64,000 nt of DNA from Corynebacterium faecale. Its GTDB lineage: Bacteria > Actinomycetota > Actinomycetes > Mycobacteriales > Mycobacteriaceae. Below the pieces are notes generated by a model. That model was not told where the DNA came from. It made no database searches and was given only the letters and a program-made list of their open reading frames with translations. The position numbers were made by a program, and so were the translations under genes. Below, piece by piece: positions 1 to 9,095 of the stretch. Where the stretch lies: contig NZ_CP047204.1 in NCBI RefSeq assembly GCF_030408735.1, positions 2,480,001-2,544,000 on the forward strand. Reading direction: 5' to 3'. Numbering within the stretch: position 1 is the first letter of the stretch; each line of letters begins with the position of its first letter.

Positions 1-230
1 GCAACCAGGGGGATCTCCGGGCCGATGACCACGAGGTCAATGTTTAGTTCCTGCGCCAGAGCGGTGACTGCATCCGCATCATCGGCCTTGATGTCCGGAT
101 GAACGGTGGCCAGGGAACCCAGACCCGCGTTGCCCGGGGCGACGTGGAGTTCGGTGGTGACAGAATCTTGGGAAAGTCCACGGAGGAGGGCGTGCTCACG
201 GGCGCCCGAGCCGATTACCAGAATGCGCAT
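1..230 (-). CDS. purD: Phosphoribosylamine-glycine ligase, N-terminal part (runs off the left edge)
   Basis: The product joins phosphoribosylamine to glycine with ATP, the second step of de novo purine synthesis, in the cytoplasm. Reading the minus strand from the ATG at 230 gives about 76 residues that begin [15 protein letters not shown] and continue with HVAPGNAG and IDLVVIGPE, which are the N-terminal ATP-grasp preamble motifs of PurD. The gene is cut by the window edge, so the ATP-grasp core is not visible. The neighbour to the right is an AHSA1-type gene on the same strand, 35 bases upstream. Identification of the fragment is secure. Confidence 0.93.
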   Translation of the reverse strand, partial: MRILVIGSGAREHALLRGLSQDSVTTELHVAPGNAGLGSLATVHPDIKADDADAVTALAQELNIDLVVIGPEIPLV

Positions 231-265
231 GGTTCCTGAGTTTATCCTGCAGAAGTTGTTGAGAG

Positions 266-838
266 CTATTCCTCACGCCCCAGGTAGAACCTCCGGGTGT
301 TATCCGCGCGCAGGTTGGCAGTTTCCGTGTCCACTCCCGAGGCTTCGTCGGCACGGGCCCAGGCATCGGAGGCGCTGATGACGAAAGCCTCATAGGAATC
401 GCGGGTGGGATCTTCAGTAACCCCTGAAATATATCGGTCGAGGGCCCAGAGACTGAGATCCCAGCCGAGCCATCCATAGCGTTCCCGGGAGACCGCATCG
501 ATGCCTTCGTCAGCGGTGCTGAATCCCGCAGCCAGTTCGGATCCTTCCGCAGTGGGAGTGATCTCCACGTTGAGATAGGACAGATCGCCATCCTTTTCCC
601 AGGTAATCAGGAAGGAGTTCTCGGTGCAGGACTCGATTCTGCCGTGGGCGTTCCCCTCGATCTCAAACACGAACTCATCCCGGGTGACAGTGCCGAACCA
701 TCTGGACAGGTGTTCCGTGTCAGTGAGGCGCCGGAAAAGATCATCGGCGGGGACAGCGAAGGTGGCCCCCAGGTGGCGGGAGAGCACATCCGGATTATCC
801 CGGATCATGCGTCGATTAATGGACGTGTTCGGGTTCAT
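266..838 (-). CDS. AHSA1/SRPBCC-fold protein
   Basis: A 190-residue protein starting [10 protein letters not shown]. Residues about 18-130 read like the Activator-of-Hsp90-ATPase-homologue (AHSA1) type of the START/SRPBCC fold: [44 protein letters not shown] and an alpha helix carrying [10 protein letters not shown]. Such proteins bind hydrophobic ligands or act in stress response, but the ligand cannot be told from sequence. An upstream in-frame extension to 1096 is open but runs antisense through the HIT gene; the start at 838 leaves a 28-base divergent spacer and is preferred. No membrane segment or signal peptide is seen. Confidence 0.75.
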   Translation of the reverse strand: MNPNTSINRRMIRDNPDVLSRHLGATFAVPADDLFRRLTDTEHLSRWFGTVTRDEFVFEIEGNAHGRIESCTENSFLITWEKDGDLSYLNVEITPTAEGSELAAGFSTADEGIDAVSRERYGWLGWDLSLWALDRYISGVTEDPTRDSYEAFVISASDAWARADEASGVDTETANLRADNTRRFYLGREE

Positions 839-866
839 ATGTCCCGATACTAGTAACCTTGGGCGC

Positions 867-1295
867 ATGAGCACCGTTTTCACGAAAATCATCAATGACG
901 AACTGCCCGGAAGATTTGTGTACCGATCGGAGAGCGTGGTTGCGTTCCTCTCCATCGAACCTCTCGCATATGGCCATACGCTGGTGGTTCCCGTGAAGGA
1001 GGTGGATCGCTGGACCGATCTCCCCCATGAGATCTGGGTCGATGTGAATGAGGCATCCCAGTTCATCGGCGATGCGATCCGGGAAGCCTTCAACACCCCC
1101 CGATGCGGTTATATCATCGCCGGTTTCGATGTCCCCCACACCCACATCCACCTCTTCCCCACCGACAAGATGGCTGACTACAACTTCGCCAACGCCCTTG
1201 CCGCAGATGCCACTGATCCGGAGAAGATGGATGATGCAGCTGCCCGTATCCGTGAGATCCTGGGAACCGACGAACACGGTTGGCCACTGGACTAA
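867..1295 (+). CDS. HIT-family nucleotide hydrolase/transferase
   Basis: A 142-residue HIT (histidine triad) protein. The catalytic triad HTHIHLF lies at residues 91-97, preceded by the strand GHTLVVPVKEV typical of the family. HIT proteins cleave phosphoramidate or nucleotide-phosphate bonds; the natural substrate is unknown. The ATG at 867 follows a possible -10 hexamer (TAGTAA, 851-856) so closely that the transcript may be nearly leaderless. The stop codon overlaps that of the convergent histidine kinase by 4 bases. The longer frame from 624 overlaps the divergent gene and is rejected. Confidence 0.85.
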   Translation: MSTVFTKIINDELPGRFVYRSESVVAFLSIEPLAYGHTLVVPVKEVDRWTDLPHEIWVDVNEASQFIGDAIREAFNTPRCGYIIAGFDVPHTHIHLFPTDKMADYNFANALAADATDPEKMDDAAARIREILGTDEHGWPLD

Positions 1296-2722
1296 TCGAC
1301 CAGCGCCGGCAGCTTGATGGTAAATACTGTCCCGATGCCGACATCACTACTGACGGCGATGGTTCCGCGGTGTCCCTCCACCAGTGATTTGGTGATGGCA
1401 AGCCCGAGGCCAGAACCACCTGAGGCACGGGAACGGGATGTGTCCGCCCGGTAGAAGCGTTCAAAGATGTGCTGGGCATCCTCCGGGGGCATGCCCGCGC
1501 CGTCATCGCTGACACGCACCACCACGGCTTCATCCTCCGTACTGATATCTATCTGCACCTTTGCTTCAGGCCCGCCGTGGTTGAGGCCATTATTGACCAG
1601 ATTGGTGAGCACCTGATGCAGACGCGTCGGATCCCCCTCCACCAGTGGCACGGAACCGGTGTTGTTGACCACGCCGATGGATCTGTCAGGCCATGCAGCC
1701 CGCAGTGAACTGGCGACAGAAAGTGACAGCTCCAGCATATCCACCGGGTGTTTCTCCATCTGCTGGCCTTCCGCGCGGGTGAGGGAGAGCAGATCCTCCA
1801 CCAGCACACTCATTCGCTGGGCTTCCCCACCGATCTTGGACAGCACCCAGTCCGCATCCTTCGTGGCACCCGAATGGTACAGCTCCGAATAACCCTTCAC
1901 CGATGTCAGAGGTGTGCGCAGCTCATGTGAGGCATCGCCGACGAAGCGCCGCATCTGGGATTCCTTCTCCTGCGCGGAGAGAATGGATGCCTGCAGCTGT
2001 TCCAGCATCACGTTGAGAGCATTGGCAAGCTGACCTACTTCCGTGGTCATAGGCCACTGTGGAACACGGCGGTCAAGATCCCCGCGGGCAATGCTCTTGG
2101 CCGTGTCCTCCACCTCCCGCAGCGGCCGGAGAGATCGTTTCACCAGGTAGAAGGAACTGATGAGGATGGTCACCAGGATGAGGACACCGATGACAAACTG
2201 CACAACCACAAGACGGTAGAGCAAGGTGGTTTCCCGGGCCATGCTCTTGCCCACCACCGTGATCACGTCATTGCTGGTGGTGGCCATAACCCGCCAGGGA
2301 ATCGATGACGGAGATCCAGGCACAGCCTCAACCGTGTGTGGCCCCGTACCGATGGTGGTGGCAGTCAGATCAGGAGCGGACTGGGCATCATTGATGATGA
2401 TGCTGGAACCGTCCGGGAACACCTTGGCCACATAGAAATCACTCGGGGGACCCTGACGGATACCTCCGAAGGATTCCGCTGACCGTGCCCAGCTGCTCAT
2501 CGCAGTCTCCAGTTCCTGATCCAGGCGTGTATAAGAAGCTTCACGCATCAGGCTGGATACCGCGACGGCATTCACCAACAGGCCCAATCCAGCGATACCC
2601 ACGACGAGGAGAATGACTCTCGTACGCAGGGGGATCGTCCGGCCGACCTGACGGAACCTACTCACCTGTGGCTCAGGTTCTTCCTGAGCCAGGGCGGCAT
2701 AGGGATTATCGGGGACTGTCAT
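1292..2722 (-). CDS. phoS: Sensor histidine kinase of a PhoP/PhoR-like two-component system
   Basis: A 476-residue membrane kinase. It has a cytoplasmic N-terminus, a first membrane helix at about 35-57, an extracytoplasmic sensor of about 110 residues, a second helix at about 170-193, a HAMP segment (RPLREVEDTAKSIARGD), a HisKA box with phospho-acceptor His266 in DASHELRTPLTS, and an ATPase domain with N box (NLVNNGLNH), G1 (DDGAGM) and G2 (GGSGLGLAI). It lies 3 bases downstream of its response regulator, so the two form an operon. By comparison with remembered C. glutamicum genes this is PhoS of the phosphate-starvation system; the partner resembles mycobacterial PhoP closely. The exact signal is inferred, not seen. 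Confidence 0.82.
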   Translation of the reverse strand: MTVPDNPYAALAQEEPEPQVSRFRQVGRTIPLRTRVILLVVGIAGLGLLVNAVAVSSLMREASYTRLDQELETAMSSWARSAESFGGIRQGPPSDFYVAKVFPDGSSIIINDAQSAPDLTATTIGTGPHTVEAVPGSPSSIPWRVMATTSNDVITVVGKSMARETTLLYRLVVVQFVIGVLILVTILISSFYLVKRSLRPLREVEDTAKSIARGDLDRRVPQWPMTTEVGQLANALNVMLEQLQASILSAQEKESQMRRFVGDASHELRTPLTSVKGYSELYHSGATKDADWVLSKIGGEAQRMSVLVEDLLSLTRAEGQQMEKHPVDMLELSLSVASSLRAAWPDRSIGVVNNTGSVPLVEGDPTRLHQVLTNLVNNGLNHGGPEAKVQIDISTEDEAVVVRVSDDGAGMPPEDAQHIFERFYRADTSRSRASGGSGLGLAITKSLVEGHRGTIAVSSDVGIGTVFTIKLPALVD

Positions 2723-2725
2723 GGT

Positions 2726-3436
2726 TTAGCTGCGCGGTGTGCGCAGAACATATCCCACTCCCCGCACTGTCTGGATCAACTGCGGATCCTGGGTGTCCAC
2801 CTTGCGTCGAAGATAAGAGATATAGGATTCAACGACGTTGCCGTCGCCTCCGAAGTCGTAGTGCCAGACGTTATCCAGGATCTTCGCTTTGGACAGCACC
2901 ACCTCGGCGTTGAGCATGAGGTAGCGCAGCAGGTTGAATTCGGTTGGGGAGAGATCCACGAGTTCCCCTGCCTTGGTCACCTCATGAGTCTCATCGTTGA
3001 GGGTGAGGTCGGCATAGGCCAGGGTGGCGTCGTTGTCCTCAGTTTCCACTGTTCCGCCACGGCGCAGAATCACCCGCAGACGGGTGATCACCTCCTCGAG
3101 TGAGAAGGGTTTGGTCACGTAGTCGTCGGCCCCGATGGTCAGACCGTGGATCCGGTGCTCCACCGCATCCTTGGCGGTCAGGTACAGCACAGGGCTGTCA
3201 AGGCCTTCGGCGCGCAACTTGGTGAGTAGCTCGAAGCCGTCCATGCCCGGCATCATCACGTCAAGAATATACGCATCCGGACGGAATTCACGGGCCATCT
3301 TGATGGCCTCGTTGCCATCGCTGGCGGTCATGACGTTGAATCCCTGGAACTTGAGGCTCACGGTGAGCAGTTCAACGATATTGGGTTCATCGTCTACGAC
3401 GAGGACTTTGACCTGTCCATCAGTCTGATTTTCCAT
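2726..3436 (-). CDS. phoR: OmpR/PhoB-type response regulator, PhoP-like
   Basis: A 236-residue regulator. The receiver domain (about 8-122) has the acidic pair DDE, phospho-acceptor Asp59 in ILDVMMPGMDG and the conserved Lys in DYVTKPFS. The C-terminal winged helix includes LSPTEFNLLRYL, KAKILDNVWHYDFGG and VESYISYLRRKVD, very close to remembered M. tuberculosis PhoP; the C. glutamicum orthologue is called PhoR and activates phosphate-starvation genes. I chose the ATG at 3436, 12 bases after AGGAA, over the GTG at 3448, which sits directly against that sequence. Encoded just ahead of the kinase gene. Confidence 0.84.
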   Translation of the reverse strand: MENQTDGQVKVLVVDDEPNIVELLTVSLKFQGFNVMTASDGNEAIKMAREFRPDAYILDVMMPGMDGFELLTKLRAEGLDSPVLYLTAKDAVEHRIHGLTIGADDYVTKPFSLEEVITRLRVILRRGGTVETEDNDATLAYADLTLNDETHEVTKAGELVDLSPTEFNLLRYLMLNAEVVLSKAKILDNVWHYDFGGDGNVVESYISYLRRKVDTQDPQLIQTVRGVGYVLRTPRS

Positions 3437-3656
3437 AAAGGGCAGCACTTCCTAAGCATCTTATTAATGTGCGATCTTCCCCCAGTCAACACCCTGGCCA
3501 TCAACCTGGGCTGTTTGATTCCTGTGAATTAGCTGCAAGCTGTCGGATCGGCTGGTCACGCGCGCCAGAGGGCGCGTGGATGAAACGGTGGCGGCGTGGA
3601 TAAGCATCCCACTGACTACGGGGACAGGACGGGCCAGCTGACCTAAAGTCATCACC

Positions 3657-4961
3657 ATGGGACATATCAAGACATCCAGAGGAACCGTCGTCTCCTGGGC
3701 CTTTTGGGACTGGGGCTCCGCTGCCTTCAACGCGGTGCTGGTGACGTTCATCTTCTCGGTGTATCTGACTGACTCCGTGGGATCAACACTGCCCTACGGC
3801 AACGCCACCTCTCTATACTCCATGGCGGTGGCGGCCGCGGGTGTGATCGTGGCGGTGGTCGCACCGGTGATGGGCCGACGCTCGGATATCCGGGGCACCA
3901 GGCGGGCCTCCCTGCGGATCTGGACCCTGGTCACGGTGTTCCTGATGTGCAGCCTGTTCGCAGTCCAGAACTCTGACCCGATGTATTTCTGGCTGGGTGT
4001 CGGAATCATGGCGGTGGCCAATGTGACGTTTGAGTTCGCAGAGGTTCAGTACTACGCCCAGTTATCCCAGATTTCCACCCGGGAAACAGTTGGACGCATA
4101 TCGGGTTTCGGCTGGTCCATGGGCTACTTCGGAGGGATTTTCCTCCTTCTGATCTGCTATTTCGGGTTTGTGGCGGGCGAAGGTGACACACGTGGCTTCC
4201 TGAATATCCCCGTGGAGAATGGGCTCAACATCCGACTGGTAGCTGTTTTTGCAGCGGTGTGGTTCCTGGTTTCCGCGATTCCGGCATTGCTCAAGGTTCC
4301 GGAGATTCCTCAGCAGGTGGCGGAGGGGGCTCGGCCAAAAGGCATCGTGGGTGCGTACAAAGACCTCTTCCATCAGGTTAGATTGCTCTGGAACCGAGAC
4401 CGGAATGCCGTGTTTTTTCTTATTGCAGCTGCCGTGTTCCGCGACGGACTGGCCGGGGTGTTCACCTTCGGAGCAATCCTGGCGGTCACGGTCTACGGGC
4501 TCTCAGCTGGCGATGTCCTGCTGTTCGGCGTGGCCGCGAACGTGGTCTCCGCGCTCGGCGCCCTGCTGGGCGGCATTCTCGACGACAAGATTGGCCCCAA
4601 ACCCATCATCATCGTGTCATTGTCCATCATGATCGTGGATGTGGTGGTGCTCTACTTCGTGGATGGACCACGGAATTTCTGGATCTTCGGGTTGATCCTG
4701 TGCGCGTTCGTCGGGCCAGCCCAATCTGCTTCACGCAGTTTCCTCACCCGCCTCTCCCCTGACGGCCAGGAAGGCCAGCTGTTCGGCCTCTATGCAACCA
4801 CCGGGCGGGCAGTTAGCTGGATGGCGCCAGCACTGTTCGGCATCTTTGTGACGGTAATGGGCGAGGATCGTGCGGGCATCTGGGGAATCGGGTTGCTGTT
4901 ACTGCTGGGAATGGGACTATTGCTGATGGTGAAATCTCCAGAAAAAGTAGAGCAGATTTAG
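3657..4961 (+). CDS. MFS transporter of the UMF1 (Atg22-like) family
   Basis: A 434-residue polytopic membrane protein with about 12 predicted helices. The opening SWAFWDWGSAAFNAVLVTFIFSVY is typical of the unknown-MFS (UMF1/Atg22-like) group, as is the central VQYYAQLSQIS followed by GRISGFGWSMGYFGG. Substrate cannot be assigned; Atg22 of yeast exports amino acids from the vacuole, but bacterial members are largely uncharacterised. It stands alone, divergent from the two-component operon across a 220-base spacer. No strong ribosome binding site is seen before the ATG. Confidence 0.8.
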   Translation: MGHIKTSRGTVVSWAFWDWGSAAFNAVLVTFIFSVYLTDSVGSTLPYGNATSLYSMAVAAAGVIVAVVAPVMGRRSDIRGTRRASLRIWTLVTVFLMCSLFAVQNSDPMYFWLGVGIMAVANVTFEFAEVQYYAQLSQISTRETVGRISGFGWSMGYFGGIFLLLICYFGFVAGEGDTRGFLNIPVENGLNIRLVAVFAAVWFLVSAIPALLKVPEIPQQVAEGARPKGIVGAYKDLFHQVRLLWNRDRNAVFFLIAAAVFRDGLAGVFTFGAILAVTVYGLSAGDVLLFGVAANVVSALGALLGGILDDKIGPKPIIIVSLSIMIVDVVVLYFVDGPRNFWIFGLILCAFVGPAQSASRSFLTRLSPDGQEGQLFGLYATTGRAVSWMAPALFGIFVTVMGEDRAGIWGIGLLLLLGMGLLLMVKSPEKVEQI

Positions 4962-5093
4962 ACCGCGGGGGTGGCGCGAAGCACCAGCTCAAGGATGGTT
5001 TCAGGGCAGGTGGGGGTAGGCCGTGTCCAGGGTGCGGTTTAGGGTGAGATTAGAACACATGAACTAACCACACCCACCATAGGGGGTTACACC

Positions 5094-6341
5094 ATGCACA
5101 CCACCCAACCACCACCCACACCATCCCCGGCCTACTACACCGTCAACAACCCCACCAACCCCATGGCCGTAGCCATGACCGCCCTACGCCAAGCAGAACA
5201 CACCCTCTTCACCACCGCCCTACCCGCAGCCGACGCCGACTTCGAACACACCATCGCCACCTGGTCCATCGCCACCGGCTACTCCCGCACCCGCGTCACC
5301 AACATCCTCCTGGCCCTGTTCCAACTCCGCGACCTCCCCCAACTCCACACCCTCCAACACCAACTCTTCCACCTCGATGCCCAACGCCTCATCGCCATCA
5401 CCAACGCCCTATTCGGACTCGACCCCGACCACCTCAACGCCATAGATCAACACCTCACCGACTACCTCACCCCCACCACCGTCAACCAGGTCCTACCCTC
5501 ACCACGATCAATCACCAACAAAATCCGCGCCATCCGCGACATGCTCAAAGACCCCAAAGCAGGCACCACCCACGGACCAGAGACCAAAGAATTCCACCTC
5601 TCCACCGACCCCGATGGCACCACCGAGCTCTACGCCACCCTCAACCCAGTGGAAGGACAACTCATCAACGATGCGGTGAACAAACACGCCACAGCAACCG
5701 GCAAAACCAAAGGCGAGGCCTTCGCAGATCTACTGCTGAACAAGATCACCGTGACTGTCACCCTCAACCTCTACACCGCCAAAGATCTAGCCAACGCCCC
5801 CGTCTGGGCCTCCGGAGTCGGGTGGTTAGACGAAGACACCGGCACCCACTGGGCAGAACAGGCCACCCGCACTGCTGACATGGACACCGCGATGGATAAA
5901 CACCTCGATGGTCATTATCCCTGCCATGCGATCAAAGCCGCGGTGCAGGGCAGGGATGGCACCTGCCGGTTCCCTGGCTGCACGGTGCCGGCGATCAAAT
6001 GTGATTGTGATCATCGGATCAATCACGCTGATGGTGGATCCACGTGTGTGCATAATCTGTGTTGCCTATGCCGGCATCATCACAATGACAAGACCGCGGG
6101 CCGGATCATGTACGTGTTGGATCCGCTCACCGGGATTGTGGTGTGGTTGTTAGCCGATGGGACGTGGGCGGTGACGGTGCCGGAAGGGCCGTTGACACCG
6201 ACGAGTGCCAGGTGGGCGCAGACGGTGTCGCAGTACCGGACCAGGCACCGCAACCGGTGGGCGGCAGCAGCCCGGCGGGAAGCCGAAGCCACAGCCAACG
6301 CGCAGGCCGCTGCGGACCAGGACGACAACCCACCCTTCTAA
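5094..6341 (+). CDS. DUF222 / HNH endonuclease-domain protein (13E12 repeat family type)
   Basis: A 415-residue protein. The N-terminal two thirds match the actinobacterial DUF222 pattern; residues about 288-330 form an HNH nuclease-like zinc module with CRFPGCTVPA, CDCDHRINHADGGST, NLCCLCRHHHNDKT. Such genes are multi-copy in actinobacteria (the 13E12 family of mycobacteria) and their role is not settled; a mobile or DNA-processing role is suspected. The ribosome binding site is weak (GGGGGTT, 7 bases before ATG). The first two thirds use almost only C-ending codons, while the last third is rich in G- and T-ending codons, so the gene looks mosaic. Confidence 0.8.
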   Translation: MHTTQPPPTPSPAYYTVNNPTNPMAVAMTALRQAEHTLFTTALPAADADFEHTIATWSIATGYSRTRVTNILLALFQLRDLPQLHTLQHQLFHLDAQRLIAITNALFGLDPDHLNAIDQHLTDYLTPTTVNQVLPSPRSITNKIRAIRDMLKDPKAGTTHGPETKEFHLSTDPDGTTELYATLNPVEGQLINDAVNKHATATGKTKGEAFADLLLNKITVTVTLNLYTAKDLANAPVWASGVGWLDEDTGTHWAEQATRTADMDTAMDKHLDGHYPCHAIKAAVQGRDGTCRFPGCTVPAIKCDCDHRINHADGGSTCVHNLCCLCRHHHNDKTAGRIMYVLDPLTGIVVWLLADGTWAVTVPEGPLTPTSARWAQTVSQYRTRHRNRWAAAARREAEATANAQAAADQDDNPPF

Positions 6342-6350
6342 GTCCGCGAA

Positions 6351-7316
6351 CTAGACGTCGCGGGAGACCAGATCCTCGAGTGGTTCTGGGGAGAGGAGGT
6401 AGGGGGCTACCTCGAGAACAGTGAAGGCACCGGTCTGCCCCTGTTCCTTCAGTCGGTAGGCTGCACGGCCGAAAGCGATCTGGGAGGAGGCGGTGAAGTC
6501 GGGGTTACGCTCCAGCTTCAGGATGTATTCCACGGTGTGGTTGAATCCACCGGTGTCACCGGTGGTGATCACATGACCACCGTGAGGCATACCGTTGTGC
6601 TCAGCATCGAAGGTGGCCTCATCAATGAAGTTGACCTCCACTTCATACCCCACGAAGTAGTCAGCCATGGTGCGGATCTCATCCTCGATGCGCTCATGCT
6701 CAGATTCAGGAGCAACCACATAGCAGTGGCGCTGATGGGTCTGCTTGCCGGTCAGGCCAGCAGCCTCACCCCGGCGCGCCTTTTCCAGTGCTTCTTCGGA
6801 CGGCAGGGTGTATTGGACTGCCTTTTGTACACCACTGATGCGTCGCAAAGCGTCGGAGTGGCCCTGGGACAGGCCCGGCCCCCAGAAGGTGTGCTGCTGA
6901 TGGTTGGCGGCAAGCATCGCTGCGCCATAGACACGATTGATGGAGAACATGCCCGGATCCCAACCAGTGGAGACCACGGAGACATTTCCGGCCGCGCGGG
7001 CTGCCTCGTCCATCACCCGGCGGTGACGGGGCACATCGCGGTGGTTGTCATAGGTATCCACGGTGCAGGCAAATGCGGCAAAACCTGGCGCCTGCTCAGG
7101 GATATCCGTGGCAGAGCCCATGCAGAGGAACAGAAGATCAATATCCTCGGTGTGCTTTTCTGCATCCGCCACGTTGAACACGGGTGTCTCTGTATCCAGG
7201 GTTTCACGGCGGGAGAAGATTCCCACCAGTTCCATGTCCGGCTGCTGAGCGATGAGCTTTTCCACACTCTTACCCAGGTTTCCGTATCCAACGATTGCTG
7301 CGCGGATTTTTGTCAT
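6351..7316 (-). CDS. ddh: meso-Diaminopimelate D-dehydrogenase
   Basis: The enzyme makes meso-diaminopimelate from tetrahydrodipicolinate, NADPH and ammonia in one step, a lysine and cell-wall route characteristic of C. glutamicum. The 321-residue product begins MTKIRAAIVGYGNLGKSVEKL, containing the NADPH-binding loop GYGNLG, and has the family segments STGWDPGMFSINR, GPGLSQGHSDALR and MPHGGHVITTGDTGG. Length is within one residue of the C. glutamicum enzyme as I remember it. It is convergent with the DUF222 gene, 9 bases away, and divergent from an esterase gene. Confidence 0.95.
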   Translation of the reverse strand: MTKIRAAIVGYGNLGKSVEKLIAQQPDMELVGIFSRRETLDTETPVFNVADAEKHTEDIDLLFLCMGSATDIPEQAPGFAAFACTVDTYDNHRDVPRHRRVMDEAARAAGNVSVVSTGWDPGMFSINRVYGAAMLAANHQQHTFWGPGLSQGHSDALRRISGVQKAVQYTLPSEEALEKARRGEAAGLTGKQTHQRHCYVVAPESEHERIEDEIRTMADYFVGYEVEVNFIDEATFDAEHNGMPHGGHVITTGDTGGFNHTVEYILKLERNPDFTASSQIAFGRAAYRLKEQGQTGAFTVLEVAPYLLSPEPLEDLVSRDV

Positions 7317-7382
7317 TTCCTATCCTCCAAGATGGTGGTGGCACGTTTCCCTCCCGAGCATACTGCCGTGCATACTGTTGTC

Positions 7383-8216
7383 ATGATCAGGGGATCTTTG
7401 GAGCACCAGGGCAGAGAGCGGACCTTCACCATCATTGAACCGGGTGAACCGGGCGAGTCAGATACACCAGCCGAGACGCTTTTCGTCTTCTTTCACGGCT
7501 CCCAGCAGTCCGGCACCGTCACCAGGAAATTCACCAACTTCACCTTTGACAGCCTGGCGGACCGGGGATGCTTCGTGGTGTACCCAGACGGAGTTGAACA
7601 GCATTTCAACGATGCCCGCCGGGGTTTGGATGAACAGACACGTCATCTCGGGGTGGATGACGTGGGGTTTTTCATTTCACTCGTGCGGTATATGAATCAG
7701 CATCACGGAATCACAAGAGTTTTTATCGCCGGCTACTCCAATGGCGGACAGATGGTGCTGCGGCTCATGCATGAAGTGCCGAAGATGATCGCTGGGGCTG
7801 CGACCATCGCCGCCAACCTCCCCACGCCGGATAACACCTTGCCGGAGGTACTGCGCCACCGTGCTCACCCGATCCCCTATCTGGCCATGGCCGGAACTGC
7901 TGATCCGTTTTCTCCCTATTCCGGAGGAGATGCCGGTATTGGTTCCCAACACCGCCGGGGCCACGGTTTATCCGCACACGAATCAGCTGCCTATTTCGCC
8001 CAACGCAATGGCGCGTTGGATCTGGAACCAACCAAAACCCGGCGTTCCCCGGCTGTGGTCGTTGACCGCTGGAATGGTGGGCGCCCGGTGGAACTATGGA
8101 CCCTGATCGGCGTGGGCCACCTGGTTCCGAGCAACAAGAACTACCCGGATTTTCTGGGGCCTTCCACCGATCAGCTGGTCGCCGCCGAGGTCATCGCTGA
8201 CTTTTTCGGGCTCTGA
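7383..8216 (+). CDS. Alpha/beta-hydrolase, polyhydroxybutyrate depolymerase/feruloyl esterase type
   Basis: A 277-residue alpha/beta hydrolase. The oxyanion segment FFHGSQQSG lies at about 37-44, the nucleophile elbow GYSNGG has Ser119, the acidic residue is probably in AGTADPFSPYSGG and the catalytic His is in GVGHLVP near 250. This arrangement fits LpqC/PHB depolymerase-type esterases. No signal peptide is seen, so it is probably cytoplasmic and the substrate is unknown. The frame is open back to 6537 but that part is antisense to ddh; the ATG at 7383 leaves a 66-base divergent spacer. Confidence 0.78.
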   Translation: MIRGSLEHQGRERTFTIIEPGEPGESDTPAETLFVFFHGSQQSGTVTRKFTNFTFDSLADRGCFVVYPDGVEQHFNDARRGLDEQTRHLGVDDVGFFISLVRYMNQHHGITRVFIAGYSNGGQMVLRLMHEVPKMIAGAATIAANLPTPDNTLPEVLRHRAHPIPYLAMAGTADPFSPYSGGDAGIGSQHRRGHGLSAHESAAYFAQRNGALDLEPTKTRRSPAVVVDRWNGGRPVELWTLIGVGHLVPSNKNYPDFLGPSTDQLVAAEVIADFFGL

Positions 8217-8255
8217 AGACTCTTAAGGCTTAGGAAGCCTCTGGAAGGCTCTGGA

Positions 8256-9095
8256 CTACAGCTGATCTTCCCTGACCAGACCCAGCTCAACAAATGCCTT
8301 GGCCAGGCCATTTTCAGCCACGTTGTCCGTCACCAGATCAGCGGCTTCTTTCAGTGCCTCTGAGGATTCACCCATGGCCACACCATAAGCGCTCACCTCA
8401 AACAGGGTGAGGTCACGATTACTGTCACCGAAGGCGATGGTGCTCTCGCGCTTGGCGTTGAGGAACTTCAGCAGACGGTTCACAGCCTCATGTTTGGATA
8501 CACCGCCCACACCGATGGCACCGAAAAGTGCGTCCTCACCGAAGTTGCCCCATGTGCTGTGCTCCAACTTCGGGAAGTGACTGCGGGTCTCCTCGAAATC
8601 CTCGTAGGAGTTGAGGATATAACTGATCTTGTTCACATCATGCCGGTAGAGGTTCTCATTCCAGATCATGTTTGGGTAGAAGTCGCGGGTGGTCATCAGA
8701 TCCAGCCCCTTCTCATCCGCCAAGCGCTGGAGCAGCGCGTCCCCCTCCTTCTCATAACGCGGGCTGGCGTAGAGGCCGTTGTTGGATTCGAGGTAGAACT
8801 CGCATCCCCTGGCCTGCAGCCAATCCACGATCTGGCGGGTTTCCTCGCCTGAAAGACCACGGTGGTATACCACCTGCTGCTGACTCTCCACGTAGGCGCC
8901 CTGTGCACCTATCAGCCCGTCAACACCGATGTTCCACAGTTCCTGGGTCACCTCGGCGATGCTTCGTCCCGTACTCAGATACACCTTGTGTCCGTTGGCC
9001 CGGGCAGCGCGGACCGCAGCCACAGCTGAGTGTGGCAGCTTGTTGGAATAGTCAATCAACGTGCCACCGATATCGACGAAAAGAATTTTTCCCAT
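8256..9095 (-). CDS. HAD-superfamily (Cof type) protein with an altered motif I
   Basis: A 279-residue haloacid-dehalogenase superfamily protein of the Cof/sugar-phosphatase group with a C2-type cap. Motif II/III and the metal-binding motif IV AFGDSNRDLTLFEVS are present. Motif I reads FVDIGGTLIDY: the nucleophile Asp8 is there, but the usual second Asp of DxD is Gly10. In the family this residue is the general acid/base, so hydrolysis may be weakened or the protein may act differently. The substrate cannot be named. The gene is convergent with the esterase; a small inverted repeat (8226-8240) lies between them. Confidence 0.8.
   Translation of the reverse strand: MGKILFVDIGGTLIDYSNKLPHSAVAAVRAARANGHKVYLSTGRSIAEVTQELWNIGVDGLIGAQGAYVESQQQVVYHRGLSGEETRQIVDWLQARGCEFYLESNNGLYASPRYEKEGDALLQRLADEKGLDLMTTRDFYPNMIWNENLYRHDVNKISYILNSYEDFEETRSHFPKLEHSTWGNFGEDALFGAIGVGGVSKHEAVNRLLKFLNAKRESTIAFGDSNRDLTLFEVSAYGVAMGESSEALKEAADLVTDNVAENGLAKAFVELGLVREDQL

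Noticed and set aside
839-1096. N-terminal extension of the AHSA1-type protein
   Set aside because: It runs antisense through the HIT gene and lacks family similarity; ATG 838 gives a complete domain.
5094-6341. DUF222/HNH gene as a group II intron or complete insertion sequence
   Set aside because: No reverse transcriptase, transposase, terminal inverted repeats or target duplication were seen around it.
6537-7382. N-terminal extension of the esterase frame to 559 residues
   Set aside because: The extension is antisense to ddh, a clearly real gene; the ATG at 7383 gives a full-length hydrolase.
8226-8240. Inverted repeat AGGCTT/AAGCCT as a terminator between the esterase and HAD genes
   Set aside because: Only 6 bp of stem and no T run on either side.
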